Position numbers and translations under genes: made by a program. The notes below the pieces were generated by a model. The model ran no database searches. It saw nothing but the letters and a program-made list of their open reading frames with translations, and was not told the DNA's origin. DNA of 17,353 bases, taken from the NCBI GenBank assembly GCA_025399215.1, contig MU621433.1:1-17353 (forward strand), in the 5' to 3' direction. How positions within the stretch are numbered: position 1 is the first letter of the stretch; the number at the start of each line of letters is the position of its first letter. Shown here one piece after another: positions 1 through 10,101 of the stretch. Source of the DNA: Globomyces pollinis-pini (taxonomy: Eukaryota > Chytridiomycota > Chytridiomycetes > Rhizophydiales > Globomycetaceae).

Positions 1-343
1 CAGGAGTGAATTTCTTGGTTTCTCCCTTGTATTCAACTTCGATTTGTGGTTTGGAACCGACATCGACAACCTTGAAAGAAAAGTGCTTCATGTCAGATTG
101 GACTTCTGGGTCGTTGAATTTACGACCGATTAAACGTTTAGCGTCAAAGACGGTGTTTGCAGGGTTCATAGCGACTTGATTCTTAGCAGCATCACCAATT
201 AAACGTTCGGTATCAGAGAAAGCGACGAAAGAAGGGGTAGTTCTGTTACCTTGATCGTTTGCAATGATTTCAACACGATCATTTTGCCATACACCCACAC
301 AGGAGTAGGTAGTTCCTAAATCAATACCAATAGCTTTTCCCAT
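1..343 (-). CDS. Cytosolic HSP70 chaperone, N-terminal part (cut by window edge)
   Basis: The reverse strand encodes about 114 residues starting [20 protein letters not shown], the phosphate-1 loop of the HSP70 actin-like ATPase domain. It continues through [13 protein letters not shown] and the [10 protein letters not shown] segment, both near-invariant in the family. HSP70 binds exposed hydrophobic peptides and refolds them in an ATP-driven cycle with J-proteins and exchange factors. There is no signal peptide or transit peptide before MGKAIG, which fits the cytosolic SSA/HSPA8 type. Codon use is more GC-ending than in the neighbours, as expected for a highly expressed gene. No intron lies in the visible part. 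The rest of the gene, including the substrate-binding domain, lies beyond position 1. The start is fixed by the conserved N-terminus. Confidence 0.97.
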   Translation of the reverse strand, partial: MGKAIGIDLGTTYSCVGVWQNDRVEIIANDQGNRTTPSFVAFSDTERLIGDAAKNQVAMNPANTVFDAKRLIGRKFNDPEVQSDMKHFSFKVVDVGSKPQIEVEYKGETKKFTP

Positions 344-378
344 TGTAATTATTAAGATTACAATTTTTTTTCTCCATC

Positions 379-387
379 ATATATACG
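379..387 (-). promoter_or_regulatory. TATA-like element of the HSP70 gene
   Basis: GTATATATG on the minus strand lies about 36-44 bp upstream of the HSP70 start codon and just downstream of the heat-shock element, in the order expected of an HSF-driven promoter. Identification rests on sequence and position alone. Confidence 0.5.
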
Positions 388-400
388 GAAAGTGGCTTTC

Positions 401-413
401 TTCTGGAAGGTTC
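401..413 (-). promoter_or_regulatory. Heat-shock element of the HSP70 gene
   Basis: Read on the minus strand, this is GAACCTTCCAGAA: three perfect alternating 5-bp units (nGAAn/nTTCn), the binding site for trimeric heat-shock factor. It lies 58 bp upstream of the HSP70 ATG. A TATA-like stretch (GTATATATG, about 379-387) sits between element and start, so spacing is that of a compact inducible promoter. It also lies 231 bp upstream of the divergent ankyrin gene. Confidence 0.8.
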
Positions 414-643
414 GTTCTTGTTCAAGTGGAGTCGGAAAATTTCTTTGGGTGACAACTGATGATTGGATGGCAATGAAATCAGGGATATTTAGCCATTATG
501 TACTGCAGAGGGGTATCAAAGAGCTGTGTTGCCTTTGAAATCAGTCGGATCTAAATTAAGAGTACTATTGGTTTGATTGAACTATACATTATCATGACTT
601 GGAATGAATCCAATAAAGTGTTGGATTTTTTTTTCCTTATTAT

Positions 644-1687
644 ATGTTAAATTTACCAAGAGAAATACTAGAGATTATTGGTTCTCATCTCAGTATCTCG
701 GATTACCACCATCTACGATTGGCATCAAAATCAATGGTTTTACCGACTTTGCCTTGTTTAACATGGCAAGCATATACTGATTCCATTTCACCCTCACTTG
801 TGCAAAATATGTCGAATGTATGTACTTTGAAATTACAATCAGTAAAAGAAGACTATCTGACAATATTATACAACCATGAACAATTTCTATTGATTGAAAA
901 ATTCTTACAAAAGTATTCTATTCGTGATGTTCATATTGCAAATGATCTGTTCCTCAAGTTTTGTTTCTTTGGTAATAGCAGCTTAGCCCACTTACTAATC
1001 CAATCTGCTACAAATTTGCAAGTATCAGAACCAGACACAAGTAGATTGTATTCCAGATTATTATTTTACAATCACATTCGGGTGTTACATTCTAAAAACG
1101 ACGCGATCTGCTATGCAGCATCATATGGGTATACTGACATTATTCAATTGATTTTGGAGCATCCATCTCTTGATACAGATATGCTATCAAACTCTTTGAT
1201 ATGTGCGGCGCACGCGGGACATTTGGCGTGTGTTAGACTACTTATTCAAGATGCAAGGATTGATCCTGCATATGATAATCATCTTGCGTTAAAAATTGCC
1301 ATTGAAAATAACTATGAAGAAATTGCATTGACTCTACTGGCTGATGAGAGAACGGATCCATCATGCCAAGACAACATCTGCATTCGTAAATCATGTGAAA
1401 ATGGAAATTTAAATGTACTTCGCCATTTGCTACAAGACACCAGAGTAGATCCTCGCTCTGGAAACAATTACTGTTTGTGTATAACCGCGAATTTAGGACT
1501 AGATCAATGTCTGAAACTCTTATTAGAAGATCCAAGAGTTGATCCGACCGTTCACGACTACTATATAGTACGAATTGCTCTATCTAAAGGACATGAAAAA
1601 GTGATCAATCTTCTAACTTCTGATCCAAGAGTTTGCGATTACGCCAACCAAGTAATAAACGCGACTAGTAGCAAATCTACTGATTAA
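644..1687 (+). CDS. F-box-like / ankyrin-repeat protein A
   Basis: A 347-residue protein from one uninterrupted exon. Residues about 3-40 (LPREILEIIGSHLSISDYHH and the next 20) resemble an F-box: LP-x-E-I-L, a hydrophobic helix, then a basic L-R-L-A-S-K segment. LTWQAYTDSI follows, a motif also present in the three paralogues in this window. From about residue 150 there are six ankyrin-type repeats of 30-31 residues ending in DARIDP, DERTDP, DTRVDP, DPRVDP and variants. By analogy with F-box/ankyrin proteins it could link a bound target to an SCF ubiquitin ligase; that is inference, and the F-box match is by eye. The first ATG aligns with the N-termini of the paralogues. There are no introns, unlike most neighbours. 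AATAAA lies 46 nt after the stop. Confidence 0.85.
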   Translation: MLNLPREILEIIGSHLSISDYHHLRLASKSMVLPTLPCLTWQAYTDSISPSLVQNMSNVCTLKLQSVKEDYLTILYNHEQFLLIEKFLQKYSIRDVHIANDLFLKFCFFGNSSLAHLLIQSATNLQVSEPDTSRLYSRLLFYNHIRVLHSKNDAICYAASYGYTDIIQLILEHPSLDTDMLSNSLICAAHAGHLACVRLLIQDARIDPAYDNHLALKIAIENNYEEIALTLLADERTDPSCQDNICIRKSCENGNLNVLRHLLQDTRVDPRSGNNYCLCITANLGLDQCLKLLLEDPRVDPTVHDYYIVRIALSKGHEKVINLLTSDPRVCDYANQVINATSSKSTD

Positions 1688-2019
1688 CCATATCTTACAG
1701 ACAGTAACTAGTAACTAACTCTATCGTATTCCAATAAAAATGAATATAATCTGTAATCTGTTTGTTTATGGATGAGAAAAAAGTTGAAAACTACGACTGA
1801 CATCAGTACTGATGACTGAATTATCGATCCTTCTGAAAACATCAGACGCTCCATCCAGATTTCCGCGATTAGGAAATCAATGGGAATTTGCAGTAATTAA
1901 TAGCAGTAGTATTTCTAATTCGTTTGTAGGGATGGGGAAATATATTCCATCTATCCACTTCAATATCTAGAGAATCAACATCTGTTAATCTATCTGAAGG
2001 ATGCTCTCAGTCTTTAGAA
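1688..2019. other. Intergenic region, possibly holding a 5' coding exon of the permease
   Basis: After the AATAAA there is a short open frame with ATG at 1812. If a 37-nt GT-AG intron (1893-1929) is removed, this frame runs without a stop into the permease at 2020, adding 57 residues. The intron has a TTCTAAT branch-site-like motif. Phases fit (81 nt and 90 nt exons), but this N-terminal stretch shows no family similarity I recognise, so it remains an alternative start. Confidence 0.4.
1733..1738 (+). terminator. Polyadenylation signal of F-box/ankyrin gene A
   Basis: AATAAA 46 nt downstream of the stop codon of the gene ending at 1687. Confidence 0.5.
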
Positions 2020-3946
2020 ATGGATCTATTTGAGCCAGTCGGGATAAAAAGTAATTCTACATTGAATCTTGGATCTGTAGAAAGTCCATTACCAATCAAT
2101 ACCAACTCACAGGATTTCAATAGACAATCTGATTCCCCAAAACTCCTGATGAATCAATACCTTGGAACTGCAATTGCAGCAAATAATGTGGTCGGATCAG
2201 TCTTTTACACAATCAGTGTTTGTGTTGCAGAAGCGGGAATATTTGCCCCTTTATCACTGTTGATCACATCAGTCATCGTTTATCCTTTTAGATATATTAT
2301 TGCTGAAGCTGCTGAAGCAATGCCTTCTAATGGAGGTACATATACTATGCTTTTGAATACCACATCAAAAATTGCTGCTGCTTGTGCTGCAACACTTTCT
2401 ATTCTGGATTATGTAAGATCTGCTCTTGTTTTGACATAAATAGATGGCTATTGCTGTTGTAAGTGCTTCCACTGCATCAAACTATTTATCAGCTGCAGTT
2501 GGTTCGTTACCTCTTTCCCTTTCTCAATACCATGTGACGATTTTATTGCTGTTTTTGTTTTCAATCATTCACTTCTTCGGAATTAGAGAATCATCAAAAG
2601 TTGCTCTTGGCATTTTTGTACTTCATTCAGTCACAATGGTGATATTGATGATATGTTCAGTGGTTAAATGGGTATCTATTGGAAATATTCAATTATCAAA
2701 AAACTGGGACTTTCAGATGATGACTACTTCGGATTATCAAATTCCAACTCATATATTTCGTGGAGTTTGTTTAGGACTATTAGGAGTGACTGGATTTGAA
2801 AGTGCAGAAAATTATGTAGAAGATTTACAACCAGGAGTTTTTACACTAGTCATGAGGAATATGTGGTGGTTGTCTACACTGTTAAACGCACCATTAACAC
2901 TCCTGGCATTAGCTATTATGCCAATGGATGTAATCAAGTCTAGTTCTGCAAATGTACTCTCCCTCATGGGCGACTTTGCTCTTTCCGGAACTAATACATG
3001 GTTGGGGTACTTGGTAAGTGTTGATGCAGTTCTAGTATTATGTGCTGGAATTTTATCCGGATTTATTGGCGTAGCGGGGTTAATTGAAAAAATGGCTAGA
3101 GATAGAGTTTTACCAGCATTTGTGTTGATAAAGAATCCAATCACCAAAACAGAAAGTGTAATCACTGTTGGATTTTTGATTTTTTGTGTTTCATTATTCA
3201 TGATAGTCAAAGGTGATATCATCTCATTATCTGGAATGTTTGCAGTGTGTTTCTTATCTGTGATGTGTATGTGGGCCATTTGCAATATATTCTTAAAGTA
3301 TCACCGAGGACGGCTTCCACGAACAGTTAAAGCATCACTTGGTATGTGTCTTTTAGGGTTGGTTGGATTATTGGTCGGGCTAATCGGCAATCTTATTATT
3401 ACACCTGCAATTGCAATTTATTTTCTTAGCTATTACGTTGTGGTAGTCATTATAATATTTACAATCATGAAACGAATTTTCTTACTTCGACTTATTTATT
3501 GGGGTTTGGATCAATTTTCATTTCGCTATAACAATCTGGAAGCAATGCATTACAAAGTGTCTCAAAAGATTATTTCGACCATCAAAAATTTGAAATCGCA
3601 GCCAGTGGTATTTTTTGCATCTACTGATGAAATACATCTACTAAACAAGGCTATTCTATACGTTCGAGAAAATGAAGTCACCGGTTGTATCAAGCTCATC
3701 CATTTTTATAATGATCAAAACAATATACCACCAGATCTAATTCAAAATCATCATATCTTGGATCGAGCTTATCCAAAGATTCAGATCGACTTATTGTTGG
3801 TTAAAGGAAATTTCACTCCTAGAAATGTTCAAAACATATCTGATTACCTTCGAGTTCCTCAGACTCTGATGTTTATTGCTTGTCCTGGACCTGATTTTCC
3901 TTTCTTGATGTCCGAATTCAATGGCATCAGGACGATAATGTTATAA
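2020..3946 (+). CDS. APC-superfamily amino-acid permease-like transporter with cytosolic C-terminal domain
   Basis: Two exons, 2020-2412 and 2444-3946, are joined by a 31-nt phase-0 GT-AG intron (2413-2443, branch-like TTGACAT). Without splicing the frame stops at 2439. The join reads ILDY/MAIAVVSASTAS. The 631-residue product has a hydrophilic, Ser/Asn-rich first 45 residues, then about 12 hydrophobic segments. Family marks are AANNVVGS in helix 1, EAAEAMPSNGG after helix 2, GFESAENYVEDLQPG, and the loop MARDRVLPAF. These fit the amino acid-polyamine-organocation superfamily of secondary transporters, probably in the plasma membrane; substrate cannot be assigned. Residues about 470-631 form a soluble tail I do not recognise. 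An alternative start at 1812 would add 57 residues. The gene converges on the minus-strand gene ending at 4010, only 63 bp away. Confidence 0.87.
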
Positions 3947-3974
3947 TTAATATATATTTTTTATATTTAAGATA

Positions 3975-3980
3975 TTTATT
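3975..3980 (-). terminator. Polyadenylation signal of F-box/ankyrin gene B
   Basis: AATAAA on the minus strand 30 nt downstream of the stop at 4010. It lies within the 63-bp gap to the convergent permease, so the two 3' ends must nearly abut or overlap. Confidence 0.5.
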
Positions 3981-4009
3981 GATGTATTAATTTTTACAAT
4001 TTGTAATAT

Positions 4010-5287
4010 TTAGAATATGGGCAATGCTGTATTTCTTGATTCGTTCAGATGCTGGGACATCATGTTATTTTTAAGGTATTCAATACACTCAGCTTGATCG
4101 TGATCCATAGCCAATTTCAAAACTTTAGTTATGGCTGCAGTGACATCCACTCTATCATCTTGCAAAAGCAATTGGACACATTCTAAATGTCCAAAAGCAG
4201 CAGCTTGGCCCAAACTAAAGTCATTCGGATCCTCTGGATCAAAATCCATTGGATCTACACGAGAATCGGCTAGTAACAACTTCAATGCTTCCGTTACCCC
4301 ATAAATGGCTGCGATTCGAAGTGGAAGGTTATGATTAGCACTTGGATCAATTCTTGAATCTTCGAGAAGTAACTGTATACAATCAATTCTACCTGTATAA
4401 ATGGCACATATTAGTGCAAAGTTATCATCACTAGTAGGATCAACTTTATCATTGGATAGAAATAACTTTAGGCATTTTACATACCCTTTTGAAGCGACTA
4501 ATTTGAATAAATCTTCAAGATCCAATTGTGAACTCAACCTATCATCCTCCAACATTATTTCCAAACATTCTGCAAATCCAAAAAACGCACATTGACTTAT
4601 GGCTTGTTCATCAAATGTCATATTGAAAGTTCTTTCATGTTCCAATATTAGTTTTAAACACTTGGGTTGATTATTTCCTGCTGCACAACAAATCATATCT
4701 TGTATATCTAATACAAATTTCGAATCTAACAGTAATTTCAAACAGTCCAAATAGCCATTGATTAGGATGTAGTTAATAATTGCATTATCTATCATTTGTT
4801 TTCCCAATGATTTCAACATTTCCAAGTATCGGATAGTCGCTTCTGATAGAAACTGTTTTTCATTCCATCGATCACTTAAATCTTCAGATAGATAAACATT
4901 TGAATTTGAATTTTGTAACAAAAATTGAAATAGTTCATATTGACCATCTAGCGCAGAGTAAATAAATAACTGAGTTAGAATAGAGTGTGGGATTTGATGA
5001 ATGAATCGATAAATATATGGTTGGATTGTCTTGTACTGTTTATACTGACATAAAGATATTAATCGATCTGGTTCAATACAATCGCGTATGAGATGCATTC
5101 GATCCACTATCTGTATTGAGTGGGAGTACATTGAAATTGAATTGGAAAACATTTCCCAAGTTAGATTCGGTTTATTTGGAATGTTGAGAGTATGATCACA
5201 GAGAGTCAACGTGTAATATTCTTTGATATTCAAATGGCTGATGATGATTTGTAGTAGATCGTTTGGTAAATTGGTAAAACAGTTCAT
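4010..5287 (-). CDS. F-box-like / ankyrin-repeat protein B
   Basis: A single-exon gene of 425 residues if translated from 5287. The start was chosen because MNCFTNLPNDLLQIIISHLN aligns with the N-termini of the paralogues. The same frame is open to an earlier ATG at 5383, which would add 32 polar residues with no counterpart in them. Residues about 6-30 form the F-box-like helix region, followed by the family motif LTWEMFSNSI. About eight ankyrin-type repeats occupy the C-terminal half, the clearest ending in NDKVDP, DSRIDPS, DSRVDP and DDRVDV. One repeat (about residues 335-350) is lengthened by an acidic insertion, DFDPEDPNDF. This is the most divergent paralogue here. A role as ubiquitin-ligase adaptor is inferred only. 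It is divergent with gene C, 298 bp away. Confidence 0.83.
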   Translation of the reverse strand: MNCFTNLPNDLLQIIISHLNIKEYYTLTLCDHTLNIPNKPNLTWEMFSNSISMYSHSIQIVDRMHLIRDCIEPDRLISLCQYKQYKTIQPYIYRFIHQIPHSILTQLFIYSALDGQYELFQFLLQNSNSNVYLSEDLSDRWNEKQFLSEATIRYLEMLKSLGKQMIDNAIINYILINGYLDCLKLLLDSKFVLDIQDMICCAAGNNQPKCLKLILEHERTFNMTFDEQAISQCAFFGFAECLEIMLEDDRLSSQLDLEDLFKLVASKGYVKCLKLFLSNDKVDPTSDDNFALICAIYTGRIDCIQLLLEDSRIDPSANHNLPLRIAAIYGVTEALKLLLADSRVDPMDFDPEDPNDFSLGQAAAFGHLECVQLLLQDDRVDVTAAITKVLKLAMDHDQAECIEYLKNNMMSQHLNESRNTALPIF

Positions 5288-5585
5288 AACTATTGTAAAA
5301 CTATTGAATTCCGTGTTTTTATAGGAAGAAAAGTAGGTGCTGTTGGTATTATCCAGCCTAGGCCGCTGTTTGGTACCAGACATTGTAATTATCTTAAAGG
5401 GATTCTCCTTTTGTGATTATTAGGGCAATGTTGACGCATGAATTAAATCTGTTACTTGACACACACTTCCAGAATTGAATGACACGATTGAGCACATCAT
5501 TTCTATGAGCATTGAGTGATATTAGTGATGTTGACCCAACCTTGTCACTTATTTGGGTCAGAAATTTCTCTTCAATTTTAACTCC

Positions 5586-6713
5586 ATGGTTCAAATATAT
5601 GATTTACCACAAGAATTGATAGAATTCATCTGCTTGCATTTAAACACCCGAGAATATTTGAATGTTCAAAAGTCTTCCAAAACATTTAATCTACAAAGGG
5701 TTCCAAACTTGTCTTGGGAAATGTTCTTGGACTCTATTGAAAATTACCCAAATGATACTTGTAAACCACATTGGACGTTTATTCAACCTGATCGACTAGA
5801 GATTATGTATAATGCAGGATGTTTGGAGAGTATCTCAAGATTCATATTTAAGAAAGGACATGATTGTATACCTCTAAATATTCAACAAGAATTATTTTAT
5901 AGGTGTTGTATTGATGGAAAACTTGATCTATTAAATCTATTATTAGAAAATCCAAATATTGATATTTCAGCACAGAGTGACTTTGAAAAACGGTCCAACT
6001 CAGGCGTTGTTTATAGTGATGCTATTCAATTAATGATGCGACTTTCACCTGGGACCCGTGTGAATGATGAAAACGACGCAATCTGTTTTGCAGCTGCAAA
6101 TGGACATTATCATTGTGTCAAAAGGTTGTTGAATGATTCCAGATTACGACTCTCAAATATATTTGATGCTTTAGATTGGGCTATGGGAGATGATCACTTT
6201 GATTGCTTCAAATTGTTGTTGGAAGATGGAAGAATAGATCCATCGTTGTATAATAATACATGTTTGGAATATGCCGCTCTCGAGGGTCATCATCGATGCC
6301 TGGAGTTATTGTTAAAAGACGATCGCGTAACTGCACCCGGAAATAGCATGGCTGTAACGAAAGCGGCTAGAAATGGTCACATTCAATGTCTACGACTTCT
6401 TCTTGCAGATTCAAGATTTGCTATTCAATTAAATTACCATGCAATCAGAGCAGCTTGTGAGTCTGGTTATGCTGATTGTGTTCAATTATTATTAACTAAC
6501 ATTGAAAGTCTAACCACAGAGCATGTTAAATTATTAGCGAACGCTACAGTGAGAACCAACCAACTGGAAGTCTTAAAAATTATATTATCACACCCAAAAA
6601 CAAAACCATTTCTCAATCATAATGATGCCCAAACAATCGCGAAAAGGACCCAGTATAGAGAATGTCAGAAATTGTTGATTGATTTTGTAAACGATGATTC
6701 GATGATTGACTAA
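5586..6713 (+). CDS. F-box-like / ankyrin-repeat protein C
   Basis: A single-exon gene of 375 residues from the ATG at 5586. MVQIYDLPQELIEFICLHLN matches the start of the paralogues; an in-frame ATG at 5553 would add 11 residues. F-box-like residues 5-35 are followed by LSWEMFLDSI. A central segment (PLNIQQELFYR, then NPNIDIS) is almost shared with protein D, so C and D are the closest pair. Ankyrin-type repeats run from NDAICFAAANGHYHC to the C-terminus, about six in all. Several have lost the D-x-R-V-D-P ending (for example DSRFAIQL), a sign of decay or altered binding surface. There are no introns. It converges on SEN54, with 160 bp between the two stops. Confidence 0.85.
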   Translation: MVQIYDLPQELIEFICLHLNTREYLNVQKSSKTFNLQRVPNLSWEMFLDSIENYPNDTCKPHWTFIQPDRLEIMYNAGCLESISRFIFKKGHDCIPLNIQQELFYRCCIDGKLDLLNLLLENPNIDISAQSDFEKRSNSGVVYSDAIQLMMRLSPGTRVNDENDAICFAAANGHYHCVKRLLNDSRLRLSNIFDALDWAMGDDHFDCFKLLLEDGRIDPSLYNNTCLEYAALEGHHRCLELLLKDDRVTAPGNSMAVTKAARNGHIQCLRLLLADSRFAIQLNYHAIRAACESGYADCVQLLLTNIESLTTEHVKLLANATVRTNQLEVLKIILSHPKTKPFLNHNDAQTIAKRTQYRECQKLLIDFVNDDSMID

Positions 6714-6763
6714 AGATTACACCATGATAGCTTGTCATTTTAATAATGTATGCATTGAGCGTA

Positions 6764-6769
6764 AATAAA
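6764..6769 (+). terminator. Polyadenylation signal of F-box/ankyrin gene C
   Basis: AATAAA 51 nt after the stop at 6713, within the short convergent gap. Confidence 0.5.
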
Positions 6770-6772
6770 CCT

Positions 6773-6778
6773 TTTATT
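6773..6778 (-). terminator. Possible polyadenylation signal of SEN54
   Basis: AATAAA on the minus strand 96 nt beyond the SEN54 stop. It overlaps the 3' region of the convergent ankyrin gene, whose own signal is 4 bp away. Confidence 0.4.
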
Positions 6779-6873
6779 TAGTCGAATTGGATCTACATTA
6801 AATAGAATTATGTTGAATATGATTTGCTGATACGTTAATAAGCAATCAAGTATCCCACATATTGATAAAAGTC

Positions 6874-7697
6874 CTAAGGAGTCGTTGTATCGTTACATGC
6901 CAAAAATTCAATGAAACTAACATTCATCCTTTCGACTACAGCAAGTTTCACCGGAATCTCTCCAGCGAATGACTGTAATATACTTGGATTGGGTAATAGA
7001 TCATTTGGCCTATTGTCAAATGCCATTATGAATTACCTTTGAACCAGTACTCGATAATCTGGTTTTCCTCTATTGGATCTTTTGAAACTTGAACAAGGAT
7101 TGTATACTACATGTTAATTCCTATTGATACCATCAAAATCTCCAACTGTACACTCTTGTATCTGCTCCTTTCTTTTAACAATCTGCAAATCCGTCAATAA
7201 ATTTCCTAACAAATTAGACTACCTGATGGAAATTTTACGTAATGAACTGTAGTCCTGTACATTTGTCAATGGTCGATTCATTCGGTACTTTATCCATCTA
7301 AACAAATTTTTGAATAATAGACTACTGTAATATTTTATAAAGCAGTAAATTTCATTTATAAATCTTCTAGGACTTTGTAACTGATTCCCTTTGTTTTGTT
7401 CCGATTTTATGGTATTGAACACTTGATAACCAAGGTTTTTGAGATGAACAAATACTTGATATTTTGATAAATCAAGGTTTAATAATTCCTGAGCTTGTTG
7501 TATGGATAAAGGATATCCATCGTAGTAAATAATCAATGAACCTGAATACCATGTTATTTCCTCAACAATATACCCCTTTCCATCATATAGAATCCTTCTT
7601 CAGCTGATAAAATCAAATTGTTTGTATGAATGAATCCGTTTTTATATTGTCCAATTGGTATTTTCTTGATGTTTCCTCGACGTTCACAGTCATCCAT
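6874..7697 (-). CDS. SEN54: tRNA-splicing endonuclease subunit SEN54-like
   Basis: Five exons (7697-7574, 7541-7239, 7205-7131, 7106-7037, 7009-6874) are separated by introns of 32, 33, 24 and 27 nt and give 235 residues. Exon joins restore family sequence. The N-terminal domain has LSAEEGFYMMERGSL, YPLSIQQAQELL and KYQVFVHLKNLGYQVF. The C-terminal part has FDVYNPCSSFKRSN, PDYRVLVQ and KLAVVERMNVSFIEF. SEN54 is a structural subunit of the heterotetramer that excises introns from nuclear pre-tRNA; it pairs with the catalytic subunit SEN2. The protein is short: family members usually exceed 300 residues, and the basic N-terminal segment and linker are reduced. The ATG directly follows an AG, so an upstream exon is conceivable, but the neighbouring frame holds no start codon. 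Confidence 0.85.
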
Positions 7698-7803
7698 CTG
7701 CAATTCTTTTCAAAAGAATAGAAATACACCAACGGACTCTTTACATTATTAAATTACATAGTTGAATCAATGAATTACAAAGTTGTAAGTTAATTTCAAT
7801 ATA

Positions 7804-9013
<1,210 letters not shown>

Positions 9014-9081
9014 CAAATTGTCAGTAAAAAAACAAAAAAACTAATCAGTTTATTTATTATTCATAGGAATTGAATAAAGAA

Positions 9082-9087
9082 TTTATT
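9082..9087 (-). terminator. AATAAA overlapping the ARL2 stop codon
   Basis: On the minus strand the last sense codon and stop read GAATAA followed by A, so the hexamer AATAAA contains the TAA. Whether it works as the polyadenylation signal is not shown; cleavage would leave a very short 3' UTR, compatible with the 69-bp gap to the next gene. Confidence 0.35.
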
Positions 9088-9786
9088 CAAAGGAAAACAA
9101 ACGTGAACCAATGTCATCCACAACCCAATCTAAACCTGCAAGGAGATTCTCTCCAGTAACTGCACTGCATCCTGCGATATGCCAGTGATGACTAACTATA
9201 TTATCGAGTTCCAGGATCTATCGATATTAGTCAATTCTGAAAACCTTTGCCAATTCTCCAAAAGATCTAGAACCAGGTAGATCTTGCTTGTTTGCAAATA
9301 TCAATAACGTTGCTCCTGCTAACCTCTACATATAAGCCGAGAAACAAAAAAAATACCTCTTCTTGTAACAAAGAGTGTAATTCTGCTTTGCAAGTTTCCA
9401 AACGATCATCTCTGTCTGCTGAATCAACAACCCAAATTAGTCCATCTAAACCAATTATTTCAACAATAATATACCTGTTTGTTCAAAGTAATTTCTCCAA
9501 TATGATCGAATTGATTTTTGTCCTCCAACATCCCAAAAGTTCAATTTGTAACCTTTATGTTCCAACGTTTTAATATTGAATCCCAATGTAGGAGCAATCT
9601 TTGTAATGTCTATAAACATCAATCATTATTCTTGACTACCTTCACCATTAATTCGTTTCAATATCGTCGTTTTTCCAGCATTATCCAAACCACTAATTAC
9701 AATAAATTACTTTGGGTTTACAGTATCAGAATTCGAATCTGTTTCTCCTTTGCCTTCAGCTTTTTAAGTATCGTCAGTAAACCCAT
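9083..9786 (-). CDS. ARL2: ADP-ribosylation factor-like GTPase ARL2
   Basis: Six exons (9786-9722, 9692-9640, 9609-9475, 9445-9357, 9325-9245, 9217-9083) with introns of 29, 30, 29, 31 and 27 nt encode 185 residues; animal ARL2 has 184. The start [20 protein letters not shown] is the ARL2 N-terminus. GTP-binding motifs are GLDNAGKTT (about 23-31), the switch-I threonine in [17 protein letters not shown] (65-70), NKQD (about 126-129) and [11 protein letters not shown]2 with tubulin cofactors (TBCD/TBCE) promotes alpha/beta-tubulin assembly and has mitochondrial roles, and GTP-ARL2 releases lipidated cargo from carriers. The match is strong along the full length, better for ARL2 than ARL3 or ARF. 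The stop codon lies inside an AATAAA. Confidence 0.96.
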
Positions 9787-10101
9787 CAAACGTTTATGTG
9801 TGAATAAAAAAGTTGTCCAGACAAAAGTCAACGAAATACAACCTGAATTTTTTGATTTAAAAAGATAAATGCGAGTAGATCTATATTAAGCAAGTGGATG
9901 CATATTACGGGTATTTACTTCTTAACTTCCTTTAAACTCAAAAAGAGATAATTTTTATATTGGACCAGGAATTCAACTTTACTATTATTTTATACTGATT
10001 CATGGTGAAAGTTTCTTCTATTTGAAAGAACAGATTATACAAAATAGAATTTTCTGTCCAGATCAAACTGTTGATATTAACACGTATTTCAGTCTTACAT
10101 C
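9787..10101. other. Intergenic region between RBR ligase and ARL2
   Basis: An AT-rich stretch of 315 bases between two minus-strand genes. I checked it for spliced frames continuing either neighbour and found none. It presumably holds the 3' end of the RBR gene and the ARL2 promoter. Confidence 0.4.

Larger units (their letters stand above)
344..643. other. Divergent intergenic region, HSP70 / F-box-ankyrin gene A
   Basis: These 300 bases separate two divergent genes. Apart from the heat-shock element and TATA-like stretch near the HSP70 side I see no coding frame. A T-rich run (about 627-636) precedes the ATG of the ankyrin gene. Confidence 0.6.

Noticed and set aside
1806..1832. TGATGA and CTGA motifs suggesting a C/D box snoRNA
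   Set aside because: The boxes overlap or lie too close together, there is no terminal stem, and no guide segment could be identified.
1242..3285. Minus-strand open frames inside ankyrin gene A (1242-1535) and the permease (2812-3285)
   Set aside because: They are antisense to well-supported coding sequence, show no family features, and have no splice continuation.
9292..9868. Plus-strand open frames across the ARL2 region
   Set aside because: They run through both exons and introns of ARL2 on the other strand and read as low-complexity Ser/Thr/Asn sequence.
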